DNA from: Flavobacterium sp.
GTDB lineage: Bacteria > Bacteroidota > Bacteroidia > Flavobacteriales > Flavobacteriaceae
NCBI RefSeq assembly: GCF_013823965.1
Contig: NZ_PNNA01000032.1
Location: 1-64,000 of the forward strand
DNA: 64,000 bases
Direction: 5' to 3'
A model generated the notes under the pieces. It saw only the letters and a list, made by a program, of their open reading frames with translations. It ran no database searches and had not been told where the DNA came from. Both the position numbers and the translations under genes were made by a program. Shown in pieces: positions 36,123 to 45,703 of this stretch; the stretch's first letter is position 1, and every line of letters begins with the position of its first letter.

Positions 36123-37481
36123 ATGTCAAAACAATTCTCCGATTTAGGAATCCAGGAATCAATTACAAAAGCACTTGATGATTTAAAAATTGTTGTGCCA
36201 ACGGAAATCCAGCAAAAAACAATTCCATTGCTTTTATCCACCAAAACCGACTTTGTTGGATTGGCCAAAACGGGAACAGGAAAAACCGCCGCATTTGGAT
36301 TACCATTACTTCAATTGATTGATGCTAAAAATACTGCTGTCCAAGCTGTTATTTTGGCTCCGACTCGTGAATTGGGACACCAAATTTTTACCAATTTGGA
36401 AGCTTTCGCCAAATATCTCCCAGCAGTTTCCATTGCCGAAACTTGTGGAGGAATCCCTATAAAACCCCAAATCGAACGATTGGCTTCGCCAACTCATATT
36501 GTTGTGGCTACACCGGGAAGATTGATCGATTTGATTCAGCGCAAAGCCATCAGTTTGAAAGAAGCCCAATTTTTGGTTTTGGATGAAGCCGACGAAATGG
36601 TTACCATCCTGAAAGAAGGCTTGGACGAAATCATTGCCGAATTACCCAAAAATCGCAGAACGTTTCTTTTTTCGGCCACGATGCCCGGAACCATAAAACA
36701 ATTGATTCAGAACTACTTGAACAAAAATGTGGTTCAAGTTAGTGCCAATATGGAAACATTGGGAAATCAAGGAATTGATCACCAATATATTGTGGTTGAT
36801 CCCATCGAGAAATTGGACGTTTTGATGCATTTCTTGACTTCCAAAGAAGGAGAACGCGGTATTATTTTTTGCAAAACCAAGGCTGCGGTCAATAAATTGG
36901 CTAAAAATCTGGCCATCAACCGATTTTCTTCAGGTGCTTTGCACGGGAGTTTGTCGCAAGGAATCCGTGACCGAATCATGGAACAATTCCGTGAAGGACA
37001 CATCAATATTTTGGTTGCCACCGATTTGGCAGCTAGGGGAATAGACGTAAAAGAAATGGCTTATGTGGTCAATTACCATTTGCCTGATACTTATGAAAAT
37101 TATGTTCACCGCAGCGGAAGAACCGCAAGGGCAGGAGCAAAGGGGCTTTCATTGACCGTTTTGCAACAAGAAGAAGTGGAAGAAATTGCCGATTTCGAAA
37201 GAGAATTGGGAATTCAATTTACCAAATTTCAAAAACCGTCTGCCGAAAATATCGAGGAAAACAACACGCTTTTGTGGGCCAAACAAATCTTCAAAACCAA
37301 GCCCAATCACGAAGTTTCGGCCGAATTCAAAAACAAGGTCAAAACCATTTTCCATCATTTGACCAAAGACGAATTGATCGAAAAATTGTTGGCCAACCAA
37401 TTGCTTCAAACCAAAACCGATTCCATTAAAGAAAAACCGGTAAAAAAATCCAAAAGAAGCACTAAACTTTTCAAATCTTGA
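36123..37481 (+). CDS. DEAD-box ATP-dependent RNA helicase
   Basis: A 452-residue RNA helicase with the full DEAD-box motif set: Q motif region (FSDLGIQESITKAL...PTEIQQKTIP), motif I AKTGTGKTAAF, Ia PTRELGHQ, Ib TPGRL, motif II VLDEADEM, III SAT, IV IIFCKT, V ATDLAARGID and VI HRSGRTARAG. The C-terminal extension (~375-452) is basic and lysine-rich, useful for RNA binding. Such enzymes unwind short RNA duplexes in ribosome assembly or mRNA decay. It is a single gene about 140 bases after the unrelated SF2 helicase. Confidence 0.95.
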   Translation: MSKQFSDLGIQESITKALDDLKIVVPTEIQQKTIPLLLSTKTDFVGLAKTGTGKTAAFGLPLLQLIDAKNTAVQAVILAPTRELGHQIFTNLEAFAKYLPAVSIAETCGGIPIKPQIERLASPTHIVVATPGRLIDLIQRKAISLKEAQFLVLDEADEMVTILKEGLDEIIAELPKNRRTFLFSATMPGTIKQLIQNYLNKNVVQVSANMETLGNQGIDHQYIVVDPIEKLDVLMHFLTSKEGERGIIFCKTKAAVNKLAKNLAINRFSSGALHGSLSQGIRDRIMEQFREGHINILVATDLAARGIDVKEMAYVVNYHLPDTYENYVHRSGRTARAGAKGLSLTVLQQEEVEEIADFERELGIQFTKFQKPSAENIEENNTLLWAKQIFKTKPNHEVSAEFKNKVKTIFHHLTKDELIEKLLANQLLQTKTDSIKEKPVKKSKRSTKLFKS

Positions 37482-37576
37482 AAAGAAAAATTTCATAATT
37501 GTTTTGCAGAAAAATGATGTGATCTTTTTGAAATTATTTAAGAAAAATAATATATTTACTTTGTCAAACAGTTTGT

Positions 37577-37595
37577 GCCGACAACATCTGTCGGC
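37577..37595 (+). other. GC-rich hairpin in the leader of the T9SS gene
   Basis: A perfect 7-bp stem GCCGACA/TGTCGGC around ACATC, unusual in this AT-rich gap (37482-37633) and without a T run. It lies 39 bases before the next gene. Confidence 0.4.
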
Positions 37596-37633
37596 TTAAT
37601 TACCTACGATTATTAACTGCCTGAATATTTTAA

Positions 37634-39217
37634 ATGAAAAAAAAAATACTAGTTTGCCTCGTCTTATTCATCATTGGCACAAAATTATTTTCGCAAAATT
37701 TAACCTACATACCCGGTCCTTCAGGATATGGAACCAATGCTACTGCCGATGACAGAACATTGGTGCCATTTTTTAAAGACCAATCCTATATTTATTGCTC
37801 GACCTACAAAGTGACATCCACAAATCCGATTGTCAGGAAAGGCTGCATCGTCAGGGTCAATATTTCGGACAACAGTCAATATGTATATCCAGACGATGTT
37901 TATTTACCGACAAATGGTGGTTTCAATGCAAAAAAATTGAACAACAACATTTTTTTCAACATTGGAATTCGACTTGCCCGAATAAATACGACGACGAACA
38001 AACTAACCGTAATTTCGAATGACGCCGAAGATTACGAGATATTTGACCGTTACATAATGTATGAAAATTATAATTCTTCAGGACTTTATATCCTTGATTT
38101 AAACACTAATGCAACTACACAACTATATTCTCCAAACAGTAGAAATTTCTACCGACTTGGGGCAACTTATTACGATAAAGATACCGGAATGTTATATTTT
38201 AGAAGCCAATACATTACTATGGGGGTTTATTATGGATTTTACAAATACAATCCATCCACTAAAGCAATAACGGAAATTGTGGGAAGAAATGTGGTGTCAG
38301 GCTCTGAAATCTATCAAAATAGGGATGAAATTGCCAGAGTAAACGACAACCTCGTTTTCTTGATGAAAGACACGGATTATAAAATGAAATATTTTTCGGC
38401 AAATCTAACCACGGGACTGCTCAATACTTCCTTTACTTTCAATACTAATACGGTATTTGACACTTCGGTCAATGATGTAATGGTTAATAACAATACCGTT
38501 TATATTACCAGCGGTGGCAAGGTTTTGACATCCGATGGCGTGACAACTCCCGTTGAAACCAATTATCAACCATTTTTTGAGTATTCCACGGGCTATTCCA
38601 TTGATGTCGTAAATTATAACAATGAATCTTATATCCAACAATATAGTCCAGAATATGGTGCGGAACTTTGGAAATACAATTGGACTCTTATGCAAAAACA
38701 ATTGGTAAAAGACATCACTCCCGGCACTGAAGGTTCTTTTGCAGGGAATATTAGTGGTGGAAATTTACACAAAAACAAACTCTTGTATATTGCGAATATT
38801 GGCTCTTTGGCTTATTCATTATATGTCACTGACGGAACTTCGGACGGGACGGTTTGTATCTTGGACAACAGCAAATTCAGTTTAATATCCAAGCTTTTGA
38901 CCGAAGACGACACTCTGTATTTTTATGGAGAGAATGCCACCAACAAAGGATTGTTCGCTTTGGATTATCAGATACTTTCCAATGAAAATTTCTCGAAAGA
39001 CAAAAAAGTCAATTTTTATCCCAATCCGGTAAAATCTGACCTGAATTTTTCAGAAAAAATGGATGAAGTCAAAATAATGAACTTAAATGGGAAGATTCTT
39101 GGGTTGGAAAAGAATATTTCTAAACTTTCATTGGAACATTTGCAAAAGGGAATTTATTTGATTGAATTCAAGACTGAAAATCAGGGGAAAATTATTGAAA
39201 AGTTGATCAAGATCTAA
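37634..39217 (+). CDS. Secreted protein with T9SS C-terminal sorting domain
   Basis: A 527-residue protein. The N-terminal signal peptide is MKKKILVCLVLFIIGTKLFS followed by Q. The body (residues ~25-440) consists of repeated beta-strand blocks resembling a beta-propeller, with motifs such as ELWKYNWT and VTDGTSDGTV that recur in secreted flavobacterial ELWxxDGT-type repeat proteins. The last ~75 residues form a type IX sorting domain (FYPNPVKSDLNF ... KGIYLIEFKT ... EKLIKI), so it is exported through T9SS and attached or released at the surface. No enzymatic motif was found. Confidence 0.88.
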   Translation: MKKKILVCLVLFIIGTKLFSQNLTYIPGPSGYGTNATADDRTLVPFFKDQSYIYCSTYKVTSTNPIVRKGCIVRVNISDNSQYVYPDDVYLPTNGGFNAKKLNNNIFFNIGIRLARINTTTNKLTVISNDAEDYEIFDRYIMYENYNSSGLYILDLNTNATTQLYSPNSRNFYRLGATYYDKDTGMLYFRSQYITMGVYYGFYKYNPSTKAITEIVGRNVVSGSEIYQNRDEIARVNDNLVFLMKDTDYKMKYFSANLTTGLLNTSFTFNTNTVFDTSVNDVMVNNNTVYITSGGKVLTSDGVTTPVETNYQPFFEYSTGYSIDVVNYNNESYIQQYSPEYGAELWKYNWTLMQKQLVKDITPGTEGSFAGNISGGNLHKNKLLYIANIGSLAYSLYVTDGTSDGTVCILDNSKFSLISKLLTEDDTLYFYGENATNKGLFALDYQILSNENFSKDKKVNFYPNPVKSDLNFSEKMDEVKIMNLNGKILGLEKNISKLSLEHLQKGIYLIEFKTENQGKIIEKLIKI

Positions 39218-39360
39218 AGTGTTCCATCTTGAACAACGCTCTTGCTACAAAGTTTGGCCAGTTCCAATGCAGCAAAGCTTGTTAAAAAATTCAAAAACTA
39301 ATTTTTGCAGCTGAATATATATTGTACTTTTATAAAAATCATTTTTATAAAAATTTCGAT

Positions 39361-40632
39361 ATGCAAATAGTGATCATAGGAGGCGGTTTTGCAGGCATTA
39401 ATTTGGCCAAAGACTTGACAAATTATAAAGGAATTGAAGTAACGCTTGTTGACAAAAACAATTACAATTTCTTTCCACCATTGATTTATCAGGTGGCAAC
39501 GGCTTTTTTGGAGCCTTCCAGTATCAGTTATCCATTTCGAAAATTTTTTGTGGGCAAAAAGAACCTGCAATTCCGTTTGGGCGAATTGCAAAAAGTGGTT
39601 CCGGCCGAAAATAAAATCATCCTCAACAACGGCGAATTGCAGTACGACCAGTTGGTTTTTGCCACCGGAGCTGAAACGAGTTATTTTGGGATGGAAAATG
39701 TCAAGAAAAATGCCATTCCGATGAAAACGCTCAATGATGCCATCGAAATGCGCAATGCTTTGTTGAAAAATTTGGAAAAAGCATCCACTTGCAAAGACAT
39801 AAGAGAACGTAGAAAATTTTTGACCATTGTAATCGCCGGCGGTGGGCCAACAGGGGTGGAAGTATCCGGAATGTTTGCCGAAATGCGAAAAAATATTTTA
39901 CTCAAAGAATATCCCGAATTGGAAACGTCTGCCAGCAATATTTATTTGGTCGATGGTGGTGATGCTTTGCTGTCGCCAATGAGTAAGGAATCGCAAGAAG
40001 ATACTCTTGAAGCCGTGACCAAATTGGGAGTTATTGTAAAACTCAATACCCGAGTAATTGATTATAAAGACGATACGGTTTTCTTTGCCGATGGGAAAAC
40101 CATCAAGACCAAAAACTTGATATGGGCGGCAGGCGTTTCCGCCAGGGAATTTGAAGGAATTCCGGCAGAAAGTTACGGGCGCGGTAAACGAATGCTAACC
40201 GATGCTTTCAACAAAGTGAACGGTACCGAAAATATCTATGCCATTGGCGATACCAGCATTCAATTGACCGATGTTGATTTTCCCGGAGGCCATCCGCAAT
40301 TGGCACAAGTAGCCATCCAGCAAGGCGTGAATTTGGCGCAAAACTTCAAGTTGATGCTCCAAAACAAACCGTTGAAACTTTTTAAATACAACGACAAGGG
40401 TTCTATGGCGATTATCGGAAAAAACAAGGCCGTCGTGGATTTGCCCAAACCCAAAATGCACTTCAAGGGCTTTTTTGCCTGGATGATTTGGCTTTTTGTC
40501 CACCTGATGTCGCTAATCACTTATCGTAACCGAATTAATACATTTTACCATTGGATGATTGCGTATTTTTCGAAAGACCAATCCTTGCGGATGATTATCA
40601 GGCCAGAGAAAAGAACAAAAGGGGATGCTTAG
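39361..40632 (+). CDS. Type II NADH dehydrogenase-like FAD oxidoreductase
   Basis: A membrane-associated flavoprotein that passes electrons from NADH to quinone without pumping protons. The ATG at 39361 gives MQIVIIGGGFAGINLA, the FAD-binding Rossmann motif; upstream frame from 39322 has no better start. A second dinucleotide motif VIAGGGPTGVEVSG lies at ~160, the ATG motif VFATGAET at ~100, and the FAD motif YAIGDTS at ~297. The C-terminal ~60 residues hold hydrophobic amphipathic helices (FFAWMIWLFVHLMSLITY) for membrane binding. 423 residues is normal. Confidence 0.92.
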   Translation: MQIVIIGGGFAGINLAKDLTNYKGIEVTLVDKNNYNFFPPLIYQVATAFLEPSSISYPFRKFFVGKKNLQFRLGELQKVVPAENKIILNNGELQYDQLVFATGAETSYFGMENVKKNAIPMKTLNDAIEMRNALLKNLEKASTCKDIRERRKFLTIVIAGGGPTGVEVSGMFAEMRKNILLKEYPELETSASNIYLVDGGDALLSPMSKESQEDTLEAVTKLGVIVKLNTRVIDYKDDTVFFADGKTIKTKNLIWAAGVSAREFEGIPAESYGRGKRMLTDAFNKVNGTENIYAIGDTSIQLTDVDFPGGHPQLAQVAIQQGVNLAQNFKLMLQNKPLKLFKYNDKGSMAIIGKNKAVVDLPKPKMHFKGFFAWMIWLFVHLMSLITYRNRINTFYHWMIAYFSKDQSLRMIIRPEKRTKGDA

Positions 40633-40941
40633 CAATTCTTTTCTTTCAAATATCCTAAATACTCATCTATTAAATTTCTTTGTAGCAATAAATTGTTAAC
40701 AATAATTTAAAAATTCTATTTTACATAATATAAATTATAGTTCAAAATAATATCCATATGAAAGCACCAAAAATCAGGTTTTTCAATGCTTTTTTATCGT
40801 TAACCATTAAAAAAGGATTATCAAAACTTTAGTTTCTATTTAATAAATAAGAAATGTGTAAATAAATCGTTTTACTACATCAATGCTGGTATTATAATTT
40901 TTTAATTCATTATTTTTACATTCGACTATATTTAAACCCTT
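40633..40941. other. AT-rich gap with a possible 24-codon frame
   Basis: No gene, clear promoter or terminator recognised. On the plus strand an ATG at 40758 opens 24 codons (stop at 40830-40832) for a basic, hydrophobic peptide starting MKAPKIRFFNAF. It may be a real small protein or chance; no ribosome-binding or promoter support is seen. Confidence 0.25.
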
Positions 40942-42858
40942 ATGAACACAATTGCAGAACACATTGCCGATTTTTTAAAAAAATATCCGCCGTTTGATCA
41001 TTTGAATTTTCAAGAATTATCAGAAATTGCTACAAGCATTCGCGTGATAAATTTGGAGAAACACAAAATTTTGTTCCAAATAAACGATGCTTTACACGAT
41101 AGCTTTTATGTGGTTGCTTCGGGAATTGTCAATTTATCCGTAATTGCCGATGCCGAGGAAACATTATTGAATAAATGTGTTGATGGAGATATTTTTGGTC
41201 TACGTCCTTTTTTTGCCAAAAACAATTACATGATGACGGCCAAAGCTCGTGAAGAAAGCATTATTTATGCTATTCCCATCGCTGTTTTCCGTCCTTTTGT
41301 TGCCAATAATTCGGAGGTTTTGGACTTCCTTTTGCAAAGTTTTGCAACAAATACAAGTAATCCCAATGACAAGGAAAATTTTCGTGGAAAACTAATTTCT
41401 GACAACGTTTACTATTCGAACCAACAATCTGAAATTCAATATTTTCAGTTATTGGCTTACAATAATTCTCCTGTAAAAGTGGACGAAACAAAAAGTATTC
41501 AAGAAGTCGCCCAACAAATGACGGATTCCTTGACTACTGGCGCCATCATTGCCAAAGATAATTTTCCTGTAGGAATAGTTACCAATACTGATATGTGTGC
41601 AAAAATTGCGACAGGACGATTTTCCATCAACACCGCAATTGACAAAATCATGTCATCGCCCGTGGTAACCGTTGTGGAGAACATTTCTTTGGCCGAAGCG
41701 CAATTGATAATGTTAAAAAATAACGTGACGCATTTGTGCGTGACCAAAGATGGTTCCGATAAATCGGAAATTAAAGGAATTATTTCAGAACACGATTTAA
41801 TTGTTGCCCAAGCCAATAATCCCGGGGTTTTGATAAAAGAGATAAAACGTTCCCAATCGGCAAAAGATTTAAAATCAATTCGTGACCGATTGACCACTCT
41901 TATTCAAAAATCAATTCACAAAAATGTATCCATTGCCAATATCAACAATATTGCGAGCGAAATCAATTTGGCTATTATCAAGCGTTCCGTTGAATTGTCC
42001 ATTTTGGATTTGGGCTCCCCTCCTGTCCGTTTTGCTTGGTTGAGCATTGGTAGTCAAGGACGAAAAGAGCAATTATTGCCCACAGACCAGGACAGTATTT
42101 TGATTTTTGAAGACGTCACTGCAGATAAGTACAGGGACGTAAAAGATTATTTCCTGAAATTAGGAAAAAGGACGACTGCCATTCTGGAAAAAGTGGGTTA
42201 TGAATTCTGTCCAAACGGACACATGGGAAGCAATATGCTTTGGTGTAAATCGCTGACTGACTGGGTGAAACAATATGACAATTGGATGAATACTCCAGGA
42301 GAAAACAGCAATGAAATTAGTAGTATTTTCTTTGACTTCGAAATAGCTTTTGGAGAACAAAAAATAGAGGAAGCAATGGAGAATGTTATTTTCAATAATG
42401 CAAAAAACAATGTCTTGTTCTTTGATTTTCTTGGAAATGACGCCTTGAGAAAAAATGCTCCATTAAGTTTTTTCAAGAAATTTAATGTGGAAGAAGAAGG
42501 CATAAACAAGGACAAGTTCGACATCAAAACGCGTGCATTGATGCCGCTTATTGATGGAGCCCGATTATTTTCGTTGAGCCACAACATTCGAGGAGTCAAT
42601 AATACATACATGAGATTTAAGCAATTGGCCATAGTGGATCCAAGAAATGCAGAGATTTATTTAAATTGTGCCGAAGCCTTTTTGATTTTGTCTAAATTCA
42701 GGACTTTGGAAGGGTTAAAAAATGATAATTCGGGACAATTTATAAATTTGCAAGAATTGTCAAAAATAGACAAGGAAAATTTAAAAAATGCTTTGGCTCC
42801 AATGAGAGAATTAGAAGAATTAATTAAAACAAAGTTTCAACTTACCCAATTTTCATAA
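40942..42858 (+). CDS. cNMP-binding / CBS / DUF294 nucleotidyltransferase-like signalling protein
   Basis: A 638-residue soluble multidomain protein. In order: a cyclic-nucleotide-binding domain (~20-135), a pair of CBS domains (~165-290, IMSSPVVTVVENISLAEAQLIM and GIISEHDLIVA), a DUF294 nucleotidyltransferase-like domain (~350-450) with SIGSQGRKEQLLPTDQDS, which keeps the GS...D-x-D pattern of the fold, and a helical DUF294 C-terminal domain. It resembles regulators that sense nucleotides and may modify a partner. One base separates its stop from the next gene, a DnaQ-like protein, implying a joint function. Confidence 0.88.
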   Translation: MNTIAEHIADFLKKYPPFDHLNFQELSEIATSIRVINLEKHKILFQINDALHDSFYVVASGIVNLSVIADAEETLLNKCVDGDIFGLRPFFAKNNYMMTAKAREESIIYAIPIAVFRPFVANNSEVLDFLLQSFATNTSNPNDKENFRGKLISDNVYYSNQQSEIQYFQLLAYNNSPVKVDETKSIQEVAQQMTDSLTTGAIIAKDNFPVGIVTNTDMCAKIATGRFSINTAIDKIMSSPVVTVVENISLAEAQLIMLKNNVTHLCVTKDGSDKSEIKGIISEHDLIVAQANNPGVLIKEIKRSQSAKDLKSIRDRLTTLIQKSIHKNVSIANINNIASEINLAIIKRSVELSILDLGSPPVRFAWLSIGSQGRKEQLLPTDQDSILIFEDVTADKYRDVKDYFLKLGKRTTAILEKVGYEFCPNGHMGSNMLWCKSLTDWVKQYDNWMNTPGENSNEISSIFFDFEIAFGEQKIEEAMENVIFNNAKNNVLFFDFLGNDALRKNAPLSFFKKFNVEEEGINKDKFDIKTRALMPLIDGARLFSLSHNIRGVNNTYMRFKQLAIVDPRNAEIYLNCAEAFLILSKFRTLEGLKNDNSGQFINLQELSKIDKENLKNALAPMRELEELIKTKFQLTQFS

Positions 42859-42859
42859 A

Positions 42860-43456
42860 ATGTTAGACTGGATAAAAAACATCAATAAAGAATATCCTGA
42901 ATTTTGGAAGTTATACCTTTCTAAATTTGACAAAAAATCGAAGCGTTTCGTTGTTTTATCTACTGAAACTTCCGGTTTGAGTCTTGAAAAAGACGTGATT
43001 TTATCGATTGGCGCTTTTTCGGTAATCAACAATAGCATCATCATTGCAGATAGTTTTGAAACCATTTTGGCACAATACAAATTTTTTCACGACAACGGAA
43101 TTTCAAATGAATTTACCATTGAAACCAAAATGAAAAAACTTGGAGAACCCGAGGCAATCCAAGCTTTGGTGGAATTTATCGGAAATTCGGTATTGGTGGG
43201 ACACCACATTGATTTTGACGTGGAAATGATCAATGCAGCCTTGGAAAGATTGGGTTGTGGAAGATTAAAAAACGAAGCTTTGGATATTGATGTGATGTAT
43301 CGAAAACTGACGGACATCAATAACAAACAATTTTCTCTTGAAGAATTATGCAATATTTACAAAATTCCTAAAAGTGACAGGAATTCCTCTACAGAAGATG
43401 CTTATAAAATTGCCTTGCTTTTCCTGAAATTAAAATCAAGACTGGGATTAAATTAA
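42860..43456 (+). CDS. DnaQ/RNase T-like exonuclease-fold protein with altered active site
   Basis: A 198-residue protein with the DEDDh exonuclease fold. The ExoI region reads VVLSTETSGL where active enzymes have D-x-E, so the first catalytic aspartate is a serine. ExoII is kept (GHHIDFDVEMIN). In the ExoIII region (SDRNSSTEDAYKIA) the expected catalytic histidine is not evident although the final aspartate is. Activity is therefore doubtful; it may bind nucleic acid or act as a regulatory partner of the CBS/DUF294 protein, with which it is tightly coupled. Confidence 0.85.
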   Translation: MLDWIKNINKEYPEFWKLYLSKFDKKSKRFVVLSTETSGLSLEKDVILSIGAFSVINNSIIIADSFETILAQYKFFHDNGISNEFTIETKMKKLGEPEAIQALVEFIGNSVLVGHHIDFDVEMINAALERLGCGRLKNEALDIDVMYRKLTDINNKQFSLEELCNIYKIPKSDRNSSTEDAYKIALLFLKLKSRLGLN

Positions 43457-43486
43457 ACCTGTAAAGAGAACGAATATTATGGCGAA

Positions 43487-43521
43487 AAAAAAGCGAAATA
43501 GAAATTCTATCTCGCTTTTTT
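43487..43521. terminator. Bidirectional terminator
   Basis: The stem AAAAAAGCGA/TCGCTTTTTT, with an inner ATAGAA/TTCTAT pairing, has A and T runs on its two sides. It serves the DnaQ-like gene and possibly the convergent ilvC. The rest of 43457-43689 holds only a 10-bp hairpin, TTCACTTAAC/GTTAAGTGAA (43541-43578), without a T run. Confidence 0.75.
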
Positions 43522-43689
43522 AATTTTTACTCGGGACTACTTCACTTAACCTTCAACTCGGTTTTCAAGTTAAGTGAATGTAAAATGACTATCTTTAATT
43601 GATTTCTTTAATATGTTTTAACTAATTCAATTATATTAGCCAATAAAGATGTTTGTCAAAATCCCTGCGCACCAAAGGTGTATGTCGTA

Positions 43690-45159
43690 TTAACCAATTT
43701 TTTTCATTGCCGTCATCGATTCTCTCAACCACGCTCCCACTTCTTCGATAGGATGTTGACGAATTTCTTTGTTTACAGCAATAAGAACTGCATTGTCAAC
43801 TCCGTTTGTGGTAGAAAATGGTTTTCCAATGATATTGGTTTCAACCGTTTTCATAAAATCAGCCAATAATGGTTTGCAGGCATGGTCAAATAAATAACAA
43901 CCGTATTCTGCTGTATCAGAAATGATTCTGTTCATTTCGTATAATTTTTTTCTGGCTACAGTGTTGGCAATCAAAGGCAATTCGTGCAAAGACTCATAAT
44001 AAGCCGACTCTTCGATGATGCCTGATTCTGTCATGGTTTCGAAAGCCAATTCAACACCGGCTTTTACCATTGCAATCATCAAAATTCCGTTGTCAAAATA
44101 TTCTTGTTCCGAAATGTGGGCAGCTGTTGGAGCTGTTTTTTCGAAATTAGTTTCAGCTGTTGCAGCTCTCCAAGTCAATAAATTAACATCATTGTTGTCC
44201 CAATCAATCATCATGTTTCTTGAGAATTCCCCAGAAATGATGTCATCTTGATGTTTTTGGAATAATGGACGCATGATGTCTTTCAATTCTTCGGCAATTT
44301 TGAACGCTTCGATTTTTGAAGGATTGTTCAAACGATCCATCATGTTGGTGATTCCGCCGTGTTTCAAGGCTTCCGTGATGGTTTCCCAACCGTATTGGAT
44401 TAATTTTGAGGCATAAGCTGGCTCGATTCCTTTTTCAACCATTTTGTCAAAACACAAGATGGAACCGGTTTGCAACATTCCGCAAAGAATGGTTTGTTCT
44501 CCCATCAAATCCGATTTTACCTCGGCAACGAAAGACGAATTTAAAACTCCTGCTTTGTGTCCACCAGTGGCAACGGCATAGGCTTTTGCTTGTTCGAAAC
44601 CTTCTCCGTTTGGATCATTTTCGGGGTGAACCGCTATTAAAGTTGGAACACCAAAACCTCTTTTGTATTCTTCACGAACTTCAGATCCTGGACATTTTGG
44701 TGCACACATGATAACCGTGATGTCTTTACGAATTTGCATTCCCTCTTCCACGATGTTGAAACCGTGCGAATAAGCCAATGTGGAACCTTGTTTCATCAAT
44801 GGCATAATAGCCGTAACAACCGCAGTGTGCTGTTTGTCTGGTGTAAGATTGCAAACGAGGTCGGCCGTTGGAATCAATTCTTCATAAGTTCCCACTTTGA
44901 ATCCATTGTCGGCAGCATTCATGAAAGAAGCTCTTTTTTGAGCGATGGCTTCAGCACGCAAAGCATAAGAAATATCCAAGCCTGAATCTCTCATGTTCAA
45001 ACCTTGGTTTAAACCTTGGGCGCCGCAACCTACGATAACTATTTTTTTTCCTTTAAGTGCTTCTATTCCATTTGAAAATTCGGACTGGTCCATGAATTCG
45101 CAAACGCCTAATTGTTCTAACTGTAATCTAAGTGGTAATGAATTGAAATAATTTGCCAT
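43690..45159 (-). CDS. ilvC: Ketol-acid reductoisomerase (class II)
   Basis: Second common enzyme of isoleucine/valine synthesis: rearranges and reduces acetolactate or acetohydroxybutyrate with NADPH. 489 residues mark it as the long class II form with duplicated C-terminal knotted domain, like the E. coli enzyme. The NADPH-binding motif [16 protein letters not shown] is at ~33-48, and conserved acidic/lysine regions ([27 protein letters not shown]) are present. Last gene of the ilvDBNC operon, 15 bases downstream of ilvN. Confidence 0.96.
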   Translation of the reverse strand: MANYFNSLPLRLQLEQLGVCEFMDQSEFSNGIEALKGKKIVIVGCGAQGLNQGLNMRDSGLDISYALRAEAIAQKRASFMNAADNGFKVGTYEELIPTADLVCNLTPDKQHTAVVTAIMPLMKQGSTLAYSHGFNIVEEGMQIRKDITVIMCAPKCPGSEVREEYKRGFGVPTLIAVHPENDPNGEGFEQAKAYAVATGGHKAGVLNSSFVAEVKSDLMGEQTILCGMLQTGSILCFDKMVEKGIEPAYASKLIQYGWETITEALKHGGITNMMDRLNNPSKIEAFKIAEELKDIMRPLFQKHQDDIISGEFSRNMMIDWDNNDVNLLTWRAATAETNFEKTAPTAAHISEQEYFDNGILMIAMVKAGVELAFETMTESGIIEESAYYESLHELPLIANTVARKKLYEMNRIISDTAEYGCYLFDHACKPLLADFMKTVETNIIGKPFSTTNGVDNAVLIAVNKEIRQHPIEEVGAWLRESMTAMKKIG

Positions 45160-45174
45160 TGTTTAGTATTTAAT

Positions 45175-45699
45175 TTATGATTTTAATTCCTCTAATAAAG
45201 TTGATATTTCCATTTTTTCCTTGGAAACGGATATTCTTCCGGAACGAACGAATTGCATGATTCCAAAAGGTTTTAGTTTGTTGTACAAGTCGTTGATTTC
45301 AGAGCGTTTTCCTGATTTTGAAATCACGAAAAAGTCTCTGGACACGGTTACGATTTCAGAGTGGCTTTCCTTGATGATGTTCTGGATTTGTCTTTCGTCG
45401 AAAAGTAAGCTCGATTCAATTTTGAAGATGGCACTTTCCAAGAAAATGGTTTCTTCGTCAATATGATAAAAAGCCTTGATGACTTCGATTTGTTTTTCGA
45501 TTTGACCTACAATATTATGTACCCATTTTTCGGTGGTGTTGACCACGATGATGAATCGGGAAACGTTTTCAATTTCCGATTCGGATACATTTAAACTCAA
45601 AATATTGATGTGGCGTTTCAAGAATATTCCTGAAATCCGGTTCAATAAACCTACATTGTTTTCTGAATAAACAGAAATGGTGAATATTTTATTTTCCAT
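45175..45699 (-). CDS. ilvN: Acetolactate synthase small (regulatory) subunit
   Basis: 174 residues. The N-terminal ACT domain (ISVYSENNVGLLNRISGIFLKRHINI, ~8-34) should bind valine and give feedback control. The C-terminal domain (~85-174) activates the catalytic subunit. It follows ilvB after four bases, so the two subunits are produced together. Length fits the long IlvH/IlvN type. Confidence 0.93.
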   Translation of the reverse strand: MENKIFTISVYSENNVGLLNRISGIFLKRHINILSLNVSESEIENVSRFIIVVNTTEKWVHNIVGQIEKQIEVIKAFYHIDEETIFLESAIFKIESSLLFDERQIQNIIKESHSEIVTVSRDFFVISKSGKRSEINDLYNKLKPFGIMQFVRSGRISVSKEKMEISTLLEELKS

Positions 45700-45703
45700 A
45701 ATT

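Noticed and set aside
34444..37481. Two neighbouring helicases as a phage defence system
   Set aside because: They have separate promoters or spacers, one is an ordinary DEAD-box RNA helicase, and no nuclease, methylase or sensor partner is present.
43541..43578. Perfect 10-bp hairpin downstream of ilvC as its terminator
   Set aside because: There is no T run on either strand, and the hairpin at 43487-43521 is a much better terminator.
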